Below, piece by piece: positions 5,831 to 8,434 of a stretch of 8,434 nucleotides of DNA (its first letter is position 1; the number at the start of each line of letters is the position of its first letter). Below the pieces are notes generated by a model. The model had not been told where the DNA came from. It was given only the letters and a program-made list of their open reading frames with translations, and searched no databases. The position numbers and the translations under genes are program-made. Origin of the DNA: an uncultured Collinsella sp. (GTDB lineage: Bacteria > Actinomycetota > Coriobacteriia > Coriobacteriales > Coriobacteriaceae); contig UQXT01000086.1 of assembly GCA_900545075.1 (NCBI GenBank), forward strand, positions 1 through 8,434. Direction: 5' to 3'.

Positions 5831-6316
5831 CTAGCGCACGCGCTCGATCTCGACGCCGCAGCTTGCCAGGGGAAGACCGACGGGAGCCCAAGGCTTATCG
5901 AGCTTAACACGCACGCCAAGCAGCAAGGGGTAACGGCGCAGCAGCATCTGGGCCACACCCTCGGCTGCGGCCTCGATGAGCTTAAACGTATGCTCGCGCA
6001 GATAGCCATCGACATCGTGGCACACCGAGCCGTAATCAATCGAGGCATCCAGGTTGTCGTGCTCCCCTGCCGCGCGCAGGTCGGCATAGAGCACCAAGGA
6101 CACGATGAACTTCTGGCCCAGCGCATTCTCTTCGGGATACACGCCGTGGTTGGCAAAGACCTCGAGACCGTCGATAGTAATGCGGTCGGCATGGCGCAGG
6201 TCGTCATAGCTCACATGAGGCACCGCCGTTGCGGCGGAAATCTCACCCCTGCCACGACGGGCAAGCTCGGCACCTTCGGTCTTGGTTGCATTCTCAGGTA
6301 GCTTTTTGTTAGTCAT
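5831..6316 (-). CDS. folB: dihydroneopterin aldolase (FolB)
   Basis: FolB converts 7,8-dihydroneopterin to 6-hydroxymethyl-7,8-dihydropterin and glycolaldehyde in folate synthesis. The domain covers about residues 44-161 of this 161-residue protein: DRITIDGLEVFANHGVYPEEN at the start, then LGQKFIVSL, DYGSV, LIEAAAE and KLDKPWAP. By alignment to the Staphylococcus aureus enzyme, Glu63, Tyr95, Glu115 and Lys141 are the substrate-binding and catalytic residues, so it should be active. The family is about 120 residues; the first 43 residues are extra, polar and without a motif I know. The ATG at 6316 has GGAG 9 nt upstream; a later start cannot be excluded, but there is no Met near the domain boundary. 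It is the last gene visible in the nrdG-folE-HD-folB series, 42 nt behind the HD gene. FolK and FolP, the next pathway steps, are not here. Confidence 0.92.
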   Translation of the reverse strand: MTNKKLPENATKTEGAELARRGRGEISAATAVPHVSYDDLRHADRITIDGLEVFANHGVYPEENALGQKFIVSLVLYADLRAAGEHDNLDASIDYGSVCHDVDGYLREHTFKLIEAAAEGVAQMLLRRYPLLLGVRVKLDKPWAPVGLPLASCGVEIERVR

Positions 6317-6358
6317 CGCAATCGTCTCCTTCGTCAGAACCCCGACCGCGCATGCCGA

Positions 6359-6940
6359 CTACACGCGAATCGACAGGTTCTTTTTATCATCGCTCCAGTT
6401 GCAAGCATTGCGCGCGGGGCATGCAAAGCAGGCGCGCGACGCTTTGTCGGCTGCATAGAGCAGACGCTCAAGCGGCTGGCTGTTCACGCGCAGCTTTCGA
6501 TGGCCCAGAATGGCCGTCTTAATGGCTGCGGCATCTGCCGGCTCAAACGCCACGTCATCGGGCATGCCGCCGAGAATCGCATCGGCGACGCGCTCGCTTG
6601 CAACATCATGAGATATACCCGATTCATACTGTTCATCTTTGCCGATATCGTGAAGAAGTGCCGTGGCGTAGATGACCTCGCGGTCAAATTCAAGCTGTTC
6701 CTCGAGATTCTTAATCCACATAATGCGCGCGACATCCAGCAGATGGTCAATACCGTGGCGGCAAAAGATGCGCCCCGATTCCAACTGTGCAATGTTGCCC
6801 AGGTGCCGCCGGAACAGCCCGTTGGCACAAATGTAATCAATGCGAGGCATGGCGCCAAAGGGAGTCAGGCCCGAAGCCAAAAAGCCGCGACGCGGCGTCC
6901 CCTCATCGGTCTTCGATGTAAAGTCGTTGACGACCCTCAT
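6359..6940 (-). CDS. HD-domain phosphohydrolase with Cys-rich C-terminus, in folate cluster
   Basis: This 193-residue HD-superfamily metal-dependent phosphohydrolase has candidate metal ligands His62 or His66 (RHGIDH), the paired His97-Asp98 in LLHDIGK, His111, and Asp165 in YAADK. It ends with Cys171, Cys174 and Cys180 in CFACPARNACNWS, a short Cys cluster typical of a small HD family I recall from Clostridia and relatives. It starts 1 nt after the folE stop (ATG 6940), and folB follows, so it is almost certainly translated with folE. FolE yields dihydroneopterin triphosphate and FolB needs dihydroneopterin; a phosphatase between them is suggestive, and archaeal MptB shows an HD protein can act on a dihydroneopterin phosphate. 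That role is inference. The alternative start is ATG 6850, where family similarity (MPRIDYIC) begins; neither start has a strong ribosome binding site. Confidence is high for the HD fold and low for the substrate. Confidence 0.88.
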   Translation of the reverse strand: MRVVNDFTSKTDEGTPRRGFLASGLTPFGAMPRIDYICANGLFRRHLGNIAQLESGRIFCRHGIDHLLDVARIMWIKNLEEQLEFDREVIYATALLHDIGKDEQYESGISHDVASERVADAILGGMPDDVAFEPADAAAIKTAILGHRKLRVNSQPLERLLYAADKASRACFACPARNACNWSDDKKNLSIRV

Positions 6941-6941
6941 G

Positions 6942-7499
6942 CTAACGGCCCAGCATCCTAAAGAATCGCTCCTCGAGCGACGGATCGGTCTCAAAGACGC
7001 CGCGACGAGCAAGCGTTACGGTCTTGGTGCCGGGCTTTTGTACGCCGCGCATGGTCATGCACATATGCTCGGCTTCCATCAGTACGATCGCTCCTTGGGG
7101 AGCAAGATATTCCATGAGGGCATCGGCAACCTGTGTACACAGCTGCTCCTGCAGCTGCAGACGACGGGCATAGACCTCAACCGTGCGAGCAATCCTAGAC
7201 AGACACGCCACGCGACCGTTAGGGATATAGCCGATCGCAGCCTTGCCATAAAACGGCAGCAGATGATGCTCGCACAGCGAGTAGAACGTAATGTCGCGCT
7301 CGATAACCAAATCGTTCGAAGCGACGGCAAAGGTTTTGGACAGGTGCTCCTCGGCACTCTGGTCCATACCGCCGGCAATCTCGCCATACATACGGGCGAC
7401 GCGTGCCGGAGTCTCCAGCAAGCCCTCACGAGTTGGGTCCTCGCCTATACCTTCAAGCAGCAGCTTAATGGCAGTCTCGACTTTTTCCTGATCGACCAT
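6942..7499 (-). CDS. folE: GTP cyclohydrolase I (FolE, type IA)
   Basis: FolE converts GTP to 7,8-dihydroneopterin triphosphate plus formate, the first step of folate (and other pterin) synthesis, as a zinc-dependent toroidal oligomer. The 185-residue protein has the full catalytic core. Zinc ligands are Cys76 and His79 in SLCEHH and Cys147 in EHMCMTMRG, 71 residues apart as in Escherichia coli. Catalytic-type His78 and His145 are present, as is GVQKPGTKTVT (residues 152-162, usually GVRKPGSKT). Earlier hallmarks are REGLLETPARVARMY (24-38) and SRIARTVEVYARRLQLQEQL (101-120). The presence of both zinc cysteines excludes a degenerate or QueF-like paralogue. The ATG at 7499 has GAGG 5 nt upstream (7505-7508). 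It lies 67 nt downstream of nrdG, and its stop is 1 nt from the HD start. Confidence 0.96.
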   Translation of the reverse strand: MVDQEKVETAIKLLLEGIGEDPTREGLLETPARVARMYGEIAGGMDQSAEEHLSKTFAVASNDLVIERDITFYSLCEHHLLPFYGKAAIGYIPNGRVACLSRIARTVEVYARRLQLQEQLCTQVADALMEYLAPQGAIVLMEAEHMCMTMRGVQKPGTKTVTLARRGVFETDPSLEERFFRMLGR

Positions 7500-7521
7500 C
7501 TGGGCCTCACTTTTTTCGATT

Positions 7522-7535
7522 TAGCGTTCGCGCTA
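7522..7535 (-). repeat. small 5-bp hairpin in nrdG-folE gap
   Basis: TAGCG (7522-7526) and CGCTA (7531-7535) flank a 4-nt loop, about 22 bases upstream of folE. On the - strand an A-rich run follows it, not a U-tract, so it is not a terminator. The 67-nt gap shows no clear promoter, which fits read-through from nrdG. Confidence 0.35.
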
Positions 7536-7566
7536 TGGTACCACGCCGGCACGCAACCTCTGCCAC

Positions 7567-8148
7567 CTACATAGTATGGGTCGAATAGACCGGATCGTCC
7601 CGCCAAAGCTCCACGGCGTCGCAAAGCGCAATGTTCTCACGCTCGGCACGGGCACGCGTGGCGTTCATATCAATCACGCGCTGATTGCTCGAGCCCCTAA
7701 AGCGCAACGAGATATCGTACAGATCCTGAACGAACGGACCGTCCACCAACAAATCGAGGCAGGCGAGAATGCGCTCCGTCGCCTCGGTATAGTGACGACC
7801 GCCCGGCATAAGTTCCTCGAGCACGTCACCGGTAAAGCACCAAATGGTCTTCCCCGACTCCACAGGATAGGCCGCACGCACGCGTTCGATAAAGTCAACG
7901 AGACCTGCTTGATTCTCGGGCTCCATGGGCTCGCCGCCCAGAATCGTCAGGCCATCAATAAAGGGGTGGTCAAGACTCTCGATAATCTTGTCCTCGACGG
8001 CACGGTCGAACGGTTCACCCGCGGCAAAGTCCCACGCGACGGAGTTAAAGCAATTCTTACACCCGCGACGGCACCCGCTCACAAACAGAGAAGTACGAAC
8101 ACCTTCCCCATCAGCAATGTCGAAATACTTAATGTTCGCGTAGTTCAT
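7567..8148 (-). CDS. nrdG: anaerobic ribonucleoside-triphosphate reductase activating protein (NrdG)
   Basis: NrdG is a radical-SAM activase that installs the glycyl radical on class III reductase NrdD, allowing deoxynucleotide synthesis without oxygen. The 193-residue protein begins MNYANIKYFDIADGEGVRTS, as in the family. It has the 4Fe-4S motif CRRGCKNC (Cys26, Cys30, Cys33), GGEP at residues 71-74 for SAM binding, and the NrdG-type C-terminal region DLLVDGPFVQDLYD, then RFRGSSNQRVID. I chose the ATG at 8148, because GGAAGG (8155-8160) lies 6 nt upstream and similarity starts there; the in-frame extension to 8196 runs into the hairpin arm and is rejected. NrdD is not in the window: usually nrdD is directly upstream, but here the 250 bases before nrdG are non-coding and highly structured. 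Downstream it leads into folE, HD and folB. Confidence 0.95.
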   Translation of the reverse strand: MNYANIKYFDIADGEGVRTSLFVSGCRRGCKNCFNSVAWDFAAGEPFDRAVEDKIIESLDHPFIDGLTILGGEPMEPENQAGLVDFIERVRAAYPVESGKTIWCFTGDVLEELMPGGRHYTEATERILACLDLLVDGPFVQDLYDISLRFRGSSNQRVIDMNATRARAERENIALCDAVELWRDDPVYSTHTM

Positions 8149-8161
8149 AGGTAACCTTCCT

Positions 8162-8249
8162 GGGGGTCTGGAGCACATCATCCCGTCCTCAAACATTCTC
8201 GGCCTTCGGCCTGCGAAACTGCGGGCGGGACGATATGCTCCAGACCCCT
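8162..8249 (-). repeat. 88-nt imperfect hairpin in the nrdG 5' leader
   Basis: The outer arms 8163-8175 and 8236-8248 pair perfectly over 13 bp (8162/8249 adds a G-T). Inside, 8177-8179 pairs with 8232-8234, and 8181-8188 with 8223-8230 (one wobble). The apex holds TTC/GAA (8196-8198, 8215-8217) and GGCC/GGCC (8201-8204, 8208-8211) around a 3-nt loop. The stem ends 1-2 nt from the nrdG ribosome binding site. Neither strand has a U-tract after it, so it is a poor terminator candidate. It could be a leader regulatory structure or a mobile REP-like palindrome. Confidence 0.7.
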
Positions 8250-8257
8250 CGCGAGCG

Positions 8258-8288
8258 ATACTCGATGAACAAAGCGAACATCGAGTAT
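8258..8288. promoter_or_regulatory. perfect 10-bp dyad overlapping the nrdG promoter region
   Basis: ATACTCGATG (8258-8267) and its exact complement CATCGAGTAT (8279-8288) are separated by 11 bp, placing the half-sites about 21 bp centre to centre, near two helical turns. On the - strand the distal arm overlaps the candidate -10 at 8284-8289. It could be an operator for a dimeric repressor or a hairpin in the leader RNA. Confidence 0.45.
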
Positions 8289-8289
8289 A
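8284..8289 (-). promoter_or_regulatory. candidate -10 element for nrdG
   Basis: Read on the - strand the hexamer is TATACT. It would put the transcription start near 8277 and give a leader of about 130 nt that includes the long hairpin. The -35 region (about 8307-8312, AGTTTT) is weak, which would fit activator dependence. Confidence 0.3.
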
Positions 8290-8312
8290 GGGTTCGAGGT
8301 CTAATAAAAACT

Positions 8313-8361
8313 TTGTTGCAGCTCAACCGTCATCGCAAGCAAAACGTTGTTGCAAGTCAAC
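8313..8361. repeat. two 15-bp near-identical direct repeats
   Basis: TTGTTGCA, two variable bases, then TCAAC occurs at 8313-8327 and again at 8347-8361, 34 bp apart and in the same orientation. Each unit contains a GTTG-5-CAAC dyad. They sit upstream of the candidate nrdG promoter on one side and of a possible + strand start at 8400 on the other. They look like a pair of protein-binding sites; two copies are too few for an array. Confidence 0.45.
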
Positions 8362-8399
8362 TCATTTCCGCTAAGAACTTCGAGGAGTGAGCAGACCGC

Positions 8400-8434
8400 A
8401 TGCTGCATCTCAACTACGTCAACTTGGCTGCCCC
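8400..8434 (+). CDS. possible start of a + strand gene, truncated at right edge
   Basis: An ATG at 8400 opens a frame (MLHLNYVNLAA) that runs off the window after 11 codons. A purine-rich GAGGAG (8382-8387) lies 12 nt upstream, rather distant for a ribosome binding site, and an in-frame TGA at 8388-8390 bounds the frame. There is too little sequence to name a family. A 43-codon open frame on the opposite strand (8301-8432) competes for the same space. Confidence 0.3.
   Translation, partial: MLHLNYVNLAA

Noticed and set aside
8149..8196. N-terminal extension of NrdG starting at 8196
   Set aside because: It would translate the hairpin arm and the ribosome binding site; NrdG similarity begins at the ATG at 8148.
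8162..8300. Riboswitch (cobalamin or tetrahydrofolate) ahead of nrdG
   Set aside because: I could not find the conserved core motifs of either class; the structure is a simple rod rather than a multi-helix junction.
8313..8361. CRISPR-like repeat pair
   Set aside because: Only two 15-bp copies with a 19-bp gap and no further units; better read as binding sites.
8301..8432. 43-codon open frame on the - strand at the right edge
   Set aside because: Recognisable neither as NrdD nor as any family; it covers the paired repeats and could be chance, but it cannot be excluded without more sequence.

Overview
The window is a gene-dense, GC-rich stretch of bacterial chromosome made of short housekeeping and stress genes. 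Gene content (anaerobic ribonucleotide reductase activase, PerR, de novo folate genes, a Cys-tailed HD protein) and codon choice fit an anaerobic, high-GC Gram-positive gut bacterium. A Coriobacteriia (Collinsella-like) source is my best guess, but it is inferred from style and not proven by a marker gene. I see no rRNA, tRNA, CRISPR array, insertion sequence or phage gene.

Left part (1-1871, + strand): the 3' portion of a Gfo/Idh/MocA-type oxidoreductase entering from outside the window, an acylphosphatase 2 nt downstream, then a PerR-type peroxide-sensing regulator with every expected metal ligand. Middle part (1948-3839, - strand): read 5' to 3', a SlyD-type FKBP prolyl isomerase, a UreE-like protein 3 nt behind it, a perfect 14-bp hairpin, and a Cof-type HAD phosphatase. 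SlyD and UreE are both known nickel-handling families, yet no urease or hydrogenase gene is visible here. That pairing is the most interesting protein-level observation.

Centre (3960-5824, + strand): an M19 (renal dipeptidase-type) metallopeptidase, divergent from the slyD operon across a 120-bp control region with overlapping dyads. After it come a strong GC-rich hairpin and a YgjP/M48-like zinc metallopeptidase that probably starts at TTG.

Right part (5831-8148, - strand): read 5' to 3', nrdG (anaerobic ribonucleotide reductase activase), folE (GTP cyclohydrolase I), an HD-domain phosphohydrolase and folB (dihydroneopterin aldolase). FolE makes dihydroneopterin triphosphate and FolB consumes dephosphorylated dihydroneopterin, so the HD protein between them is a natural candidate for the phosphate-removal step that often lacks an assigned enzyme.

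The last 286 bases upstream of nrdG hold no convincing complete gene but are unusually structured: an 88-nt imperfect hairpin beside the nrdG ribosome binding site, a perfect 10-bp dyad beside a -10-like hexamer, and two near-identical 15-bp repeats 34 bp apart. A possible + strand gene begins at 8400 and runs off the edge.
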